A stretch of DNA of 64,000 bases, from assembly GCA_036399015.1 (NCBI GenBank), contig DASWNW010000038.1:135781-199780 (forward strand), written 5' to 3'. This stretch comes from QHVT01 sp036399015. GTDB taxonomy: Bacteria; Acidobacteriota; Thermoanaerobaculia; Gp7-AA8. Below are positions 1-6,895 of this stretch, piece by piece; the stretch's first letter is position 1, and each line of letters starts with the position of its first letter. The position numbers were made by a program, and so were the translations under genes. A model generated the notes under the pieces. It did not search any database. It was not told the origin of the DNA and saw only the letters and a program-made list of their open reading frames with translations.

Positions 1-1
1 G

Positions 2-667
2 GTCGTGCGCGGCACGAAGGCGTCGCTGATCGTCGCCGACATGCCCTACCTCTCGTACCACGTCTCGGTCGAGGAGTCGGTGCGCAACGCCGGCCGCTTC
101 ATCCAGGCCGGCGCGCACGCGGTGAAGATCGAAGGGGCGAAGCCGGGGCGCATCAGGACCATTGAGGCGATCCTCGAGGCCGAGATCCCGGTCATGGGGC
201 ACATCGGGCTCACCCCGCAGTCGGTCAACGCCCTCGGCGGCTTCAAGCTGCAGGGGAAGAACGCCGACGACGCCCGCCGCATGATCGACGAGGCGGTCGC
301 GCTCGAGCGCGCCGGCTGCTTCTCCCTCGTCCTCGAATGCGTCCCATCCGAGCTCGCCGCGATGATCACCGAGCAGCTCACCATCCCCACCATCGGTATC
401 GGCGCCGGCCCCTCGTGCGACGGGCAGGTGCTCGTCTTCCACGACGTCCTCGGCATCTACGACGGCCACACGCCGAAGTTCGTCCGCCAGTACGCCCACG
501 TCGCGCAGGACATGCAGCAGGCGCTCGAGGGCTACCTCGCCGACGTCCGCAGCGGCGCCTTCCCCGACGAGGCGAAGGAGTCGTTCCACATGGCCAGCGA
601 CGAGGAGCTCAAGCGGCTCTACGCGACGCGCGACGACGGCGGGGTCGTGGTCGAGATGCCTCGATGA
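2..667 (+). CDS. panB: 3-methyl-2-oxobutanoate hydroxymethyltransferase, 5' end outside window
   Basis: Ketopantoate hydroxymethyltransferase adds a hydroxymethyl group from methylene-tetrahydrofolate to 2-oxoisovalerate, the first committed step to pantothenate. The visible 220 or so residues show the PanB signatures VADMPYLSY, GAHAVKIEG, VMGHIGLTPQ, and IGIGAGPSCDGQVLV followed by HDVLGI. The reading frame is open at the left edge, and the usual family length of about 265 residues means some 40 N-terminal residues lie upstream. The stop codon overlaps the panC start (ATGA), so the two genes are translationally coupled in the order panB-panC-panD. Identification is firm. Confidence 0.95.
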   Translation, partial: VVRGTKASLIVADMPYLSYHVSVEESVRNAGRFIQAGAHAVKIEGAKPGRIRTIEAILEAEIPVMGHIGLTPQSVNALGGFKLQGKNADDARRMIDEAVALERAGCFSLVLECVPSELAAMITEQLTIPTIGIGAGPSCDGQVLVFHDVLGIYDGHTPKFVRQYAHVAQDMQQALEGYLADVRSGAFPDEAKESFHMASDEELKRLYATRDDGGVVVEMPR

Positions 668-1515
668 ACGTCGCCTGGCGCATCGAGGAAGTCCGTGGCG
701 CGATCCGCAAGGCACGCATGGCCGGCGCCACCGTCGGCCTCGTGCCCACCATGGGCTTTCTCCACGAGGGACATCTCTCGCTCATCCGCGTGCTGCGCGA
801 GGCAGGCGCCTCGTTCATCGCCGTCTCGATCTTCGTCAACCCGCGGCAGTTCGGCGCGAATGAAGACTTCGCCCGCTACCCGCGCGACGAGGAGCGGGAC
901 GCGGCGCTGCTGGAGAAGGAAGGCGTCGACCTCCTCTTCCTCCCCGCGGTCGAGACGATGTACGCGGAGGGGGCGAACACGGTCGTGTCGGTAGGGAGCG
1001 TGGCGAAGCCGCTGGAAGGCGAGCGCCGCCCCGGCCACTTCGACGGCGTGGCCACCGTCGTGGCGAAGCTGTTCAACATCGTGCAAAGTGACCTGGCGGC
1101 GTTCGGACGGAAAGACGCGCAGCAGTGCGCCGTCATCGAGCAGATGGTGCGCGACCTCGACTTCCCGGTGCGCCTCGTCTTCGGTGAGACGCTGCGCGAG
1201 GACGACGGCCTGGCCATGTCGTCGCGCAACGCCTATCTCTCCGCCGACGAGCGGAAGAAGGCGCCGGTGCTCTACCGCGCCCTGCGTGCCGGCGAGAACG
1301 CGATCGCGCACGGCATCCGCGACGCGGCCGCGATCGAGCAGCTCATGCGCCGCGTCGTGTCGGAAGAGGGTGACGTGGACGTCGACTATCTCGCCGTCGT
1401 CGATCCGCTCACGTTCGAGCCGCCCACCCGCTCCACCCGCGACGTGCTGCTGGCGGGGGCAGTGCGGGTCGGCAAAACGCGCCTGATCGACAACGTGCGG
1501 GTGCCGCACGCATGA
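664..1515 (+). CDS. panC: Pantothenate synthetase
   Basis: PanC condenses pantoate with beta-alanine using ATP to give pantothenate. The 283-residue protein has the family features in order: PTMGFLHEGHLSL near residue 30 (the HIGH-like nucleotide-binding motif), FVNPRQFG, the GHFDGVATVV block, FGRKDAQQ, and the MSSRN loop near residue 185. Length is typical of the family. The ATG at 664 overlaps the panB stop. The frame is open upstream of this ATG, but that part is antisense-like nonsense inside panB, so 664 is the correct start. It overlaps the following PanD-like gene by 4 bp. Confidence 0.95.
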   Translation: MNVAWRIEEVRGAIRKARMAGATVGLVPTMGFLHEGHLSLIRVLREAGASFIAVSIFVNPRQFGANEDFARYPRDEERDAALLEKEGVDLLFLPAVETMYAEGANTVVSVGSVAKPLEGERRPGHFDGVATVVAKLFNIVQSDLAAFGRKDAQQCAVIEQMVRDLDFPVRLVFGETLREDDGLAMSSRNAYLSADERKKAPVLYRALRAGENAIAHGIRDAAAIEQLMRRVVSEEGDVDVDYLAVVDPLTFEPPTRSTRDVLLAGAVRVGKTRLIDNVRVPHA

Positions 1516-1889
1516 TGCGGCGGCTGGTGCGGGCGGCGATCCGCAACGCCACCGTCACGCGCGGCGACGGCCTCACGCTGCGCCTCGACCCGGTCATCCT
1601 CCGCGCCGCGAACATCCTGCCGCTCGAAGAGGTGGAGCTCGTCCATCACGAGACCGGTGAACGCTTCACCACCTTCGCCGAGCTCGGAGGCGACGGCGAG
1701 GTCCTCGCGCCGCGCATCCGCACCGGCGACGCGGTGAGCATCGTCTCCTGGGGCACGATGCACGACGGGCAAACGCTGAATCACACGGCGAAGATCGTAA
1801 CGCTCGACGCCGACAACAGGGTGGTGGCGGTGACGGAAGTCTCAGCGACGCCCAAAGTCGATGAACCCCCGCTCCACATCCACCCCTAA
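1512..1889 (+). CDS. PanD-like protein (aspartate 1-decarboxylase family), catalytic residues apparently lost
   Basis: Third gene of the pan operon, 125 residues, ATGA-coupled to panC. PanD normally makes beta-alanine after self-cleavage at a Gly-Ser bond that yields a pyruvoyl cofactor. The fold signatures are present: ATVT near residue 13, then LRAANIL, a GERFTTF segment and a GDAVSIVSWGTM segment. By hand alignment with known PanD, the Gly24-Ser25 cleavage site is replaced by Leu-Thr, and about three residues are missing before it. Conserved Lys9 is Ala and Tyr58 is Phe; Arg54 is kept. It may therefore be a divergent enzyme, a regulatory partner or an inactive relic. Its 3' end overlaps the convergent RNB gene by 48 bp. 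Confidence 0.7.
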   Translation: MMRRLVRAAIRNATVTRGDGLTLRLDPVILRAANILPLEEVELVHHETGERFTTFAELGGDGEVLAPRIRTGDAVSIVSWGTMHDGQTLNHTAKIVTLDADNRVVAVTEVSATPKVDEPPLHIHP

Positions 1890-3299
1890 CAGCTTCACCT
1901 TCGTGCGGTCGCCGATGTCCAGACCCTCCGAGCCGCGCACCACCTTCCCCTCGATCGGCGGGTTGAAGATGCGCACCCACGTACCCTTCGCCGACGCGCC
2001 GGTGACGACGCCGTCGAACGACTCGCCGACGCGGTTCGCGAGCATGTAAGCCGCCGCGGTCTTGCGCACCTGGCGCTCGACCTTGTTCGCGGCGTCCTCC
2101 TGGTTCGTGCAGTGCTCCGCGAGCTCCGCCAGCTCCTCGACCGTGTACGGCGGCTCCTCCCCTGCCAGCGCCGCCTTCACCAGCCTGTGCGTGATCAGGT
2201 CGGGATAGCGGCGGTTCGGCGCGGTGGAGTGCGTGTAGTCCTTCACCGCCAGCCCGAAGTGGCCGGCCGGCTTGTCGCCCGCCTCCTCCACGACGTACTC
2301 CCCCGCTCCCATCGCCTTCACGATCGACAGCGACAGATCGGGGAAGCGCATCGGGTCGGCCTTCTTCATCCGCTTGAGGAACTCCTCGAGCGCCTTCGCA
2401 TCCGGCTCCGGCGGCAGCCGCTCCCCCAGCTCCTCGGCGATGCGCTCGATGCGGTCCCAACGCTCCGGCGAGCGCACGACGCGGCGGATGCTCGGCAGTT
2501 TCTGCCGCGCCAGGTAGCGGGCCGTGACGCCGTTCGCGGCAATCATGAAGTCCTCGATGAGGAGGCGCGCGTTGTTCCGCCGCGACTGCCGCAGCTCGAC
2601 CACCTGCCCGTCGCGGATCACCGGACGCGCCTCGATCGTCTCGAGGTCGAGCGCGCCGTTCTCGTGGCGGAGATCGCGCATCCGGTCGGCGGCGCGGTCC
2701 TGCAGCCGCAGCGACTCGGCCAGACCTTCGACGCGGCGCAGCTTCGCCGGCTCGTCGTCCTCGCCGTCGAGCCAGGCGGCGACGCGGTCGTACGCCAGTT
2801 TGGCGTGGTTGTGCACGAGCCCCCGATACAGATCCTCGGCGACGATGTGGCCGTCGTCGCGCACCGTCAGCTCGATCACCAGGGCGACGCGGTCGTGCCC
2901 CTCGTTGAGCGAGGTGAGATCGGTGGAGAGCTTCTCGGGCAGCATCGGAAAGATCGTCGCGGCCGTGTACACCGAGGTGGTGTTGTGGCGCGCGTGGCGA
3001 TCGATGGGGGTGTCCTTCTTCACCAGCGCGTCCACGTCGGCGACGGCGATGAGGATGCGCACGTTCCCGTCGCCGGCGTCCTCTCCCCATGTGAGCTGGT
3101 CGAGATCGCGCGAGTCGTCGTTGTCGATCGAGCACCAGCCCCAGTGCCGGAGGTCGCGCACCGAGTCGTCGGGAAGCGCGGGACCGCGGATGCCTTCGAG
3201 CTGCTTACGAACGTCCTTGTTGAAGTCGGGATCGAGGCCCTTGTCGATCATCGCCTGACGCGCCAACTCGTCGAGGAGCTCTTCATGCTTGCGATTCAT
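1842..3299 (-). CDS. RNB-domain (RNase II/R family) 3'-5' exoribonuclease
   Basis: Predicted 485-residue ribonuclease with a central RNB catalytic domain. The metal-site block near residue 80 reads SIDNDDSRDLDQ, the DLDQ variant of the classical D-x5-D-x-DD motif that is common in short bacterial RNB proteins. AVADVDALV, FPMLPEKLSTDLTSLNEG and TAPNRRYPDLITHR are further family blocks. The C-terminus (GVVTGASAKGTWVRIFNPP) looks like a shortened S1/OB segment. ATG 3299 is chosen because the open frame upstream contains no family-like sequence. The protein lacks the cold-shock domains of full RNase R. Its 3' end overlaps the PanD-like gene tail to tail. Confidence 0.85.
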   Translation of the reverse strand: MNRKHEELLDELARQAMIDKGLDPDFNKDVRKQLEGIRGPALPDDSVRDLRHWGWCSIDNDDSRDLDQLTWGEDAGDGNVRILIAVADVDALVKKDTPIDRHARHNTTSVYTAATIFPMLPEKLSTDLTSLNEGHDRVALVIELTVRDDGHIVAEDLYRGLVHNHAKLAYDRVAAWLDGEDDEPAKLRRVEGLAESLRLQDRAADRMRDLRHENGALDLETIEARPVIRDGQVVELRQSRRNNARLLIEDFMIAANGVTARYLARQKLPSIRRVVRSPERWDRIERIAEELGERLPPEPDAKALEEFLKRMKKADPMRFPDLSLSIVKAMGAGEYVVEEAGDKPAGHFGLAVKDYTHSTAPNRRYPDLITHRLVKAALAGEEPPYTVEELAELAEHCTNQEDAANKVERQVRKTAAAYMLANRVGESFDGVVTGASAKGTWVRIFNPPIEGKVVRGSEGLDIGDRTKVKLLGVDVERGFIDFGRR

Positions 3300-3323
3300 G
3301 GCCGCGGACGTTATCACCATGGC

Positions 3324-4538
3324 GTGAACGGGGTGCCGGCGGGCGACAACGCGATGCTCGTGGAGCTCGGCGACGTGACGGCCGAGGAGCTGCACGCCGC
3401 GGCGAGGGAAATGCGGGGGAGGCCGGGTGTGCGGAAGGTCATCCCGGGGCATTCATCGCTCTACGTGATCTACGGCTCCGGCCCCGACGCGGAGGAATCG
3501 CAGCGCGAGCCGCGCGAGCATCGGATCCGTGTGGTGTTCGACGGGCCCGACCTGCGCATCCCGATCGACGACCTCCTGGCGCGTCTGCCGCTCCGGCTCA
3601 CGGTGCGCTATCTCGGCTTTCGCGGCGGCTTCGCGTATCTCGACGGCTGGCCGGAGGAGTGGGCGATGCCGCGACGTCCGACGTCGCGCCCGGTGAAGGC
3701 CGGCTCGTTCGCGGTGGCGGGGACGGTGGCGGGGTTCTACCCGATCGACACGCCCGGCGGATGGAACATCCTCGGCCATACCGATGCGGAGGTGGAGAAC
3801 GCATTCGTCCCCGGCGACACGATCGTCGTCGTCCCCTGGAGCGGCGGGCTCTCAGCCCGCCCGGGACGGCCTGAGAGGCCGTCCCTCCAGAGAGCGACGC
3901 TCGTCAATTCACCGCTGACCACCATCCTCGGCGTCCCCTTCGACGACGTCGCCGCGGAGCTGGCACGCAACGCCGTGCGCGGCAACGTCGAGCTCCTCGA
4001 ATGCGCGATGACCGGCCCGCGGCTCCGCTTCGAGCAGGACGCCGTCATCGCCTGGTGCCCGCCCGATCTCCGGATCGAGACCCGCCGCGTGCGAGCGGGC
4101 GAAGAGGTGTCGTTCGGAAGGATCTCCGGCGGCCTGCGCGCCTACCTCGCCATCGGCGACGAAGAAGGGATCGTCGGGAGCATCGAGCGCGGCGACCGCC
4201 ACGTCATCCGCGCGCTGAAAGGGCCGCACGACACTCCGATCGCAGAAGAGGTCGAGTGCGAGGTCACGCCGCAGCTCGATCGGGTCGGCATCCGACTGCG
4301 TCCACTGCAGGCGCTGCACGTTGCCATCCCCGCAGACCTGAAGTCGATCGGCATGCAGCGGGGGACGGTGCAGCTTCATCCCGACGGCTCGCTGGTGGCC
4401 ATGGGGCCGGATCATCCGGTCACCGGCGGCTATCTGCAGCCGATGACCGTGATCGTGTCGGAGAGGTGGAAGCTCGCCCAGCTCGTGCCGGGCGAGCGGG
4501 TGGTGCTCAAGACCCGAACTGATAGCCGGAGCGGCTGA
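3324..4538 (+). CDS. Fused KipI-KipA / 5-oxoprolinase subunits B and C (PxpBC-like)
   Basis: The N-terminal half (residues about 1-170) is a KipI/PxpB (AHS1) domain: PAGDNAMLVELGD at the start, GFRGGFAYLDG, PRRPTSRP and a TPGGWNILGHT motif. The C-terminal half is KipA/PxpC (AHS2): RISGGLRAYLAI, VGIRLRP, HPDGSLVAMGPDHPVTGGY. In bacteria these subunits act with PxpA in ATP-dependent opening of 5-oxoproline; no pxpA lies nearby. The KipA N-terminus lacks the usual VQDLGRPG motif. The two halves are joined by a linker encoded by a palindromic repeat (3836-3890). The start is uncertain: GTG 3324 or 3333 keeps the conserved PAGD motif, whereas ATG 3354 would cut it. The 3' end overlaps the VWA gene by 32 bp. 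Confidence 0.85.
   Translation: MNGVPAGDNAMLVELGDVTAEELHAAAREMRGRPGVRKVIPGHSSLYVIYGSGPDAEESQREPREHRIRVVFDGPDLRIPIDDLLARLPLRLTVRYLGFRGGFAYLDGWPEEWAMPRRPTSRPVKAGSFAVAGTVAGFYPIDTPGGWNILGHTDAEVENAFVPGDTIVVVPWSGGLSARPGRPERPSLQRATLVNSPLTTILGVPFDDVAAELARNAVRGNVELLECAMTGPRLRFEQDAVIAWCPPDLRIETRRVRAGEEVSFGRISGGLRAYLAIGDEEGIVGSIERGDRHVIRALKGPHDTPIAEEVECEVTPQLDRVGIRLRPLQALHVAIPADLKSIGMQRGTVQLHPDGSLVAMGPDHPVTGGYLQPMTVIVSERWKLAQLVPGERVVLKTRTDSRSG
3836..3890. repeat. Palindromic double-hairpin repeat inside the KipI-KipA coding region
   Basis: Outer arms CTGGAG / CTCCAG enclose two hairpins: GGCGGGCT-CTC-AGCCCGCC and GACGGCC-TGAGA-GGCCGTC. The same three-way-junction layout occurs at 23088-23144. Here it is read in frame as a short Gly/Ser/Pro/Arg-rich linker exactly between the two fused domains. 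Confidence 0.8.
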
Positions 4539-5562
4539 CGACCTTGAACTCCGGGTTGCGCAGCGAGACTTCGACCTTCTGGAACCCACGCTCCCCCTTC
4601 GGCTTCTGGGTGCGGTAGGTGAGGAGGTAGTAGCCGGCGTTGGTGTCCTCGATGCGGTCGACGGCCGACTTGAAGCTCGTGTTGAACTGGAAGTAGTTGC
4701 CGCCGGTCGACTCCGAGATCTCGGAGAGGCGCTGGTGCACGTAGGTGGTCAGGCGGGCGTCCTGCTGGAGCTGCACGCCGTACACGGAGACGTTCGCCGC
4801 GTTGAGCGACTCGAGCATCGGGTCGAGGTACTGGCTGCGGGTGGTGAGGATGTCGCCGACCAGGCTCGACTCCTCGCGGTCGGCGATGCCGGGCGAGAAG
4901 AGCACCAGGTTCTTGCGCGCGCGGATGGGGCGCGTGGCGTCGGCGAGGAGGTCGAGCGCCTGGTACACCGTGCCGGTCTTGTTGACCATCTTCTTCGTGT
5001 CGATGTTGCGGAGGATCGAGGCGGTCTCGCCCGCCGGGGCCTTGGTGATGCCGCGCCCGAAGCGGGTGGCGTCGGCGAGGGCGCGCTCGAGCTGCCGCTT
5101 GTCGCTCGTGAAGTCGGTGTAGACCTTGAGGCGCACGTCGTGGCCGACGATGGCGACCAGGTCGTTCTCCTTCATGTCGTTGCGGACGAAGTCTTTCACC
5201 GCCTCGCGGGCGAGGGTGAGCTGGCTCTGGAACTGCGACGGCTCCATCGGCTTGTCGAAGAAGAAGATGAAGTAGCGGTCTTCGCGCACCCGCTCCACCT
5301 TGAACGGCGCGTTGGCCTCGGTGGCGTCGAGCAGGCGGCGGTTGGTGAAGTAGTCGACCGAGTCGATCTTCTGCACGGTCCCGTTTTCCTTGACCACGAA
5401 GTCGTCCGGGCCGAGGCCGAGGATCTGGTTGCCGCGGGAATCGGTGACGATGACGTCGAGGAGGACCGCGTTGACGTCGATCTCCTGCTGGAACGTGCCG
5501 GTCTGGGCGAAGGTGGGAAGTGCGAGCGCGAGAAGCGCGATGAGGACTGCGAAACGCTTCAT
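4507..5562 (-). CDS. Secreted VWFA-related (acidobacterial-type) protein
   Basis: A 351-residue exported protein. A signal peptide (MKRFAVLIALLALALPTFAQ) is followed by a beta-rich N-terminal segment (VLLDVIVTDSRGNQILGLGPDDFVVKENG) that is typical of the VWFA-related acidobacterial proteins. A von Willebrand A-like fold follows, with RYFIFFFDKP in the position of the MIDAS strand and KNLVLFSPGIADREESS downstream. The C-terminus (YYLLTYRTQKPKGERGFQKV) also matches this family. The molecular role is unknown; such proteins are abundant in Acidobacteriota. ATG 5562 is preceded by a strong AGGAGA ribosome-binding site. No operon partner. Confidence 0.85.
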   Translation of the reverse strand: MKRFAVLIALLALALPTFAQTGTFQQEIDVNAVLLDVIVTDSRGNQILGLGPDDFVVKENGTVQKIDSVDYFTNRRLLDATEANAPFKVERVREDRYFIFFFDKPMEPSQFQSQLTLAREAVKDFVRNDMKENDLVAIVGHDVRLKVYTDFTSDKRQLERALADATRFGRGITKAPAGETASILRNIDTKKMVNKTGTVYQALDLLADATRPIRARKNLVLFSPGIADREESSLVGDILTTRSQYLDPMLESLNAANVSVYGVQLQQDARLTTYVHQRLSEISESTGGNYFQFNTSFKSAVDRIEDTNAGYYLLTYRTQKPKGERGFQKVEVSLRNPEFKVVSRSGYQFGS

Positions 5563-5651
5563 AAATGGATCTCCTGTCGTATTTCGCAACGGGGCCCTGC
5601 AGGGGGCGATTCCGTGTTCACAGGAATGAACGGAAGGGGTATCCAGTTAGT

Positions 5652-5680
5652 TTGACCGCTTGGCGCGAAATCACTAGAAT
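5652..5680 (+). promoter_or_regulatory. Sigma70-type promoter of tRNA-Pro
   Basis: TTGACC (5652-5657), a 17-bp spacer, then TAGAAT (5675-5680), about 40 bp before the tRNA 5' end. The tRNA-Gln gene in this window has a very similar arrangement. Confidence 0.7.
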
Positions 5681-5720
5681 CCGCGCCTCCTGCGGCGAAC
5701 CCTTCGCGGCAGAAGCAAAT

Positions 5721-5797
5721 CGGGGCATAGCTCAGCCTGGTAGAGCGCACGGTTCGGGACCGTGAGGTCGGAGGTTCAAGTCCTCTTGCCCCGACCA
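5721..5797 (+). tRNA. tRNA-Pro (CGG)
   Basis: A full cloverleaf can be drawn by eye. The acceptor stem is CGGGGCA/TGCCCCG. The anticodon stem CACGG/CCGTG carries loop TTCGGGA (anticodon CGG, reading CCG). The T arm GGAGG/CCTCT (one G-T pair) carries loop TTCAAGT. Discriminator A and an encoded CCA end at 5797. Confidence 0.97.
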
Positions 5798-5914
5798 TCT
5801 TTCTTCGAGATGGTCAGTTGCTGGTAGTACGCGTCGAGCCCGCCGGTTCCGCGTACCTATCTCGTTAAAGACGCATCAGCCAGAACGTCGCTCCCGCAGG
5901 GCTATCATCGGTGA

Positions 5915-6352
5915 ATGACTGACCCGGTGCTCACGAGCATCATCTCGGTAGCAGGCGCGCTTGTCGCCGCGGTCGCAGGATACGTGTTCACGAAGCGCGC
6001 GGAGCGAGAGTCGAGATGGCGTGATGAGAAGCTCGCTCACTACAAGGAGTTCATGAAGAGCATGAGCGGAATCATCCACGATGAGTCCACTCGCGAGGGA
6101 CAAATTCGCTTCGCAAAAGCCTGCAACGACATCCTGCTCTTCGCTCCTCAGAACGTTCTCGAGCGGCTCCGCGATCTCCAAGACGAGATTTCGGCTTCGA
6201 ACACGAATAAGAGCAAGGCGCGACATGACGAACTGCTATCGAAACTGCTCCTCGCCATGCGAAGGGACATCGGAGTACGTCCGGCGGACGATGAGAGGTC
6301 GTTTCGCGCAGAGCTGCGCGCGTCAGGAGCACCACCGGAGCGCAAGCTCTAA
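5915..6352 (+). CDS. Hypothetical protein with N-terminal membrane anchor
   Basis: 145 residues, not recognised. Residues about 7-26 (SIISVAGALVAAVAGYVF) form one membrane segment. It is followed by a charged, probably helical and coiled-coil-prone cytoplasmic part (KRAERESRWRDEKLAHYKEF, and LERLRDLQDEI further on). This layout recalls small membrane-anchored proteins found in accessory regions, but no function can be assigned. It lies alone behind tRNA-Pro, and its stop codon overlaps the end of the convergent cobalamin adenosyltransferase gene by 4 bp. GC is somewhat lower than in its neighbours, which could indicate acquisition. Confidence 0.65.
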   Translation: MTDPVLTSIISVAGALVAAVAGYVFTKRAERESRWRDEKLAHYKEFMKSMSGIIHDESTREGQIRFAKACNDILLFAPQNVLERLRDLQDEISASNTNKSKARHDELLSKLLLAMRRDIGVRPADDERSFRAELRASGAPPERKL

Positions 6353-6891
6353 CGCCGTGTACCTGTCCAGGGCACGTCTTCGACGCCCGCCTCCCGGTTC
6401 GCGAACCTCGCCGCCACGAAGAGGTAATCCGACAACCGGTTGAGGTACGCGATCGTCGATCGCGTGGCCTCCGACTCGTCCTGCAGCGCCACCACGAGCC
6501 GCTCCGCGCGGCGGCAGACCGTCCGCGCCACGTGCAGTTGCGCCGCGGCGAGCGACCCGGCGGGAAGGATGAAGCTCTTCAGCGGCTCGAGCTCCCGCTC
6601 CATGGCGTCGATGGCGAGCTCCAGCTCCTCGATCCGCCGCGCCTCGACGCCGGCAAAACGGCTGGTGCCGGGCGAGGCGAGATGGGCGCCGACCTCGAAG
6701 AGGTCTGACTGCACCTGCCGCAGGATCGCGTCTACGTCTTGCGGGACCGGTGACGCGCGGGCGACGCCGACGTGGGAGCTCAGCTCGTCGACCGTGCCGT
6801 AGGCCTCGATGCGCGCGTCGTTTTTCGCGACGCGCGCACCACCGAAAAGCGAGGTCTGGCCGAGGTCGCCGGTGCGGGTGTAGATCTTCAA
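6349..6891 (-). CDS. Cob(I)alamin adenosyltransferase, PduO/MMAB type
   Basis: Transfers the 5'-deoxyadenosyl group of ATP to cob(I)alamin to make adenosylcobalamin. The 180-residue protein carries the ATP-binding N-terminus TRTGDLGQTSLFGG, the helix motif YGTVDELSSHVG, and the C-terminal RLSDYLFVAARFAN motif typical of PduO-type enzymes. Length is normal for the single-domain form. The start is TTG, only 4 bp after the stop of the response-regulator gene, so the two genes are probably co-transcribed; a functional link is not obvious. No B12-dependent enzyme is visible in the window. Confidence 0.9.
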   Translation of the reverse strand: MKIYTRTGDLGQTSLFGGARVAKNDARIEAYGTVDELSSHVGVARASPVPQDVDAILRQVQSDLFEVGAHLASPGTSRFAGVEARRIEELELAIDAMERELEPLKSFILPAGSLAAAQLHVARTVCRRAERLVVALQDESEATRSTIAYLNRLSDYLFVAARFANREAGVEDVPWTGTRR

Positions 6892-6895
6892 CGCA

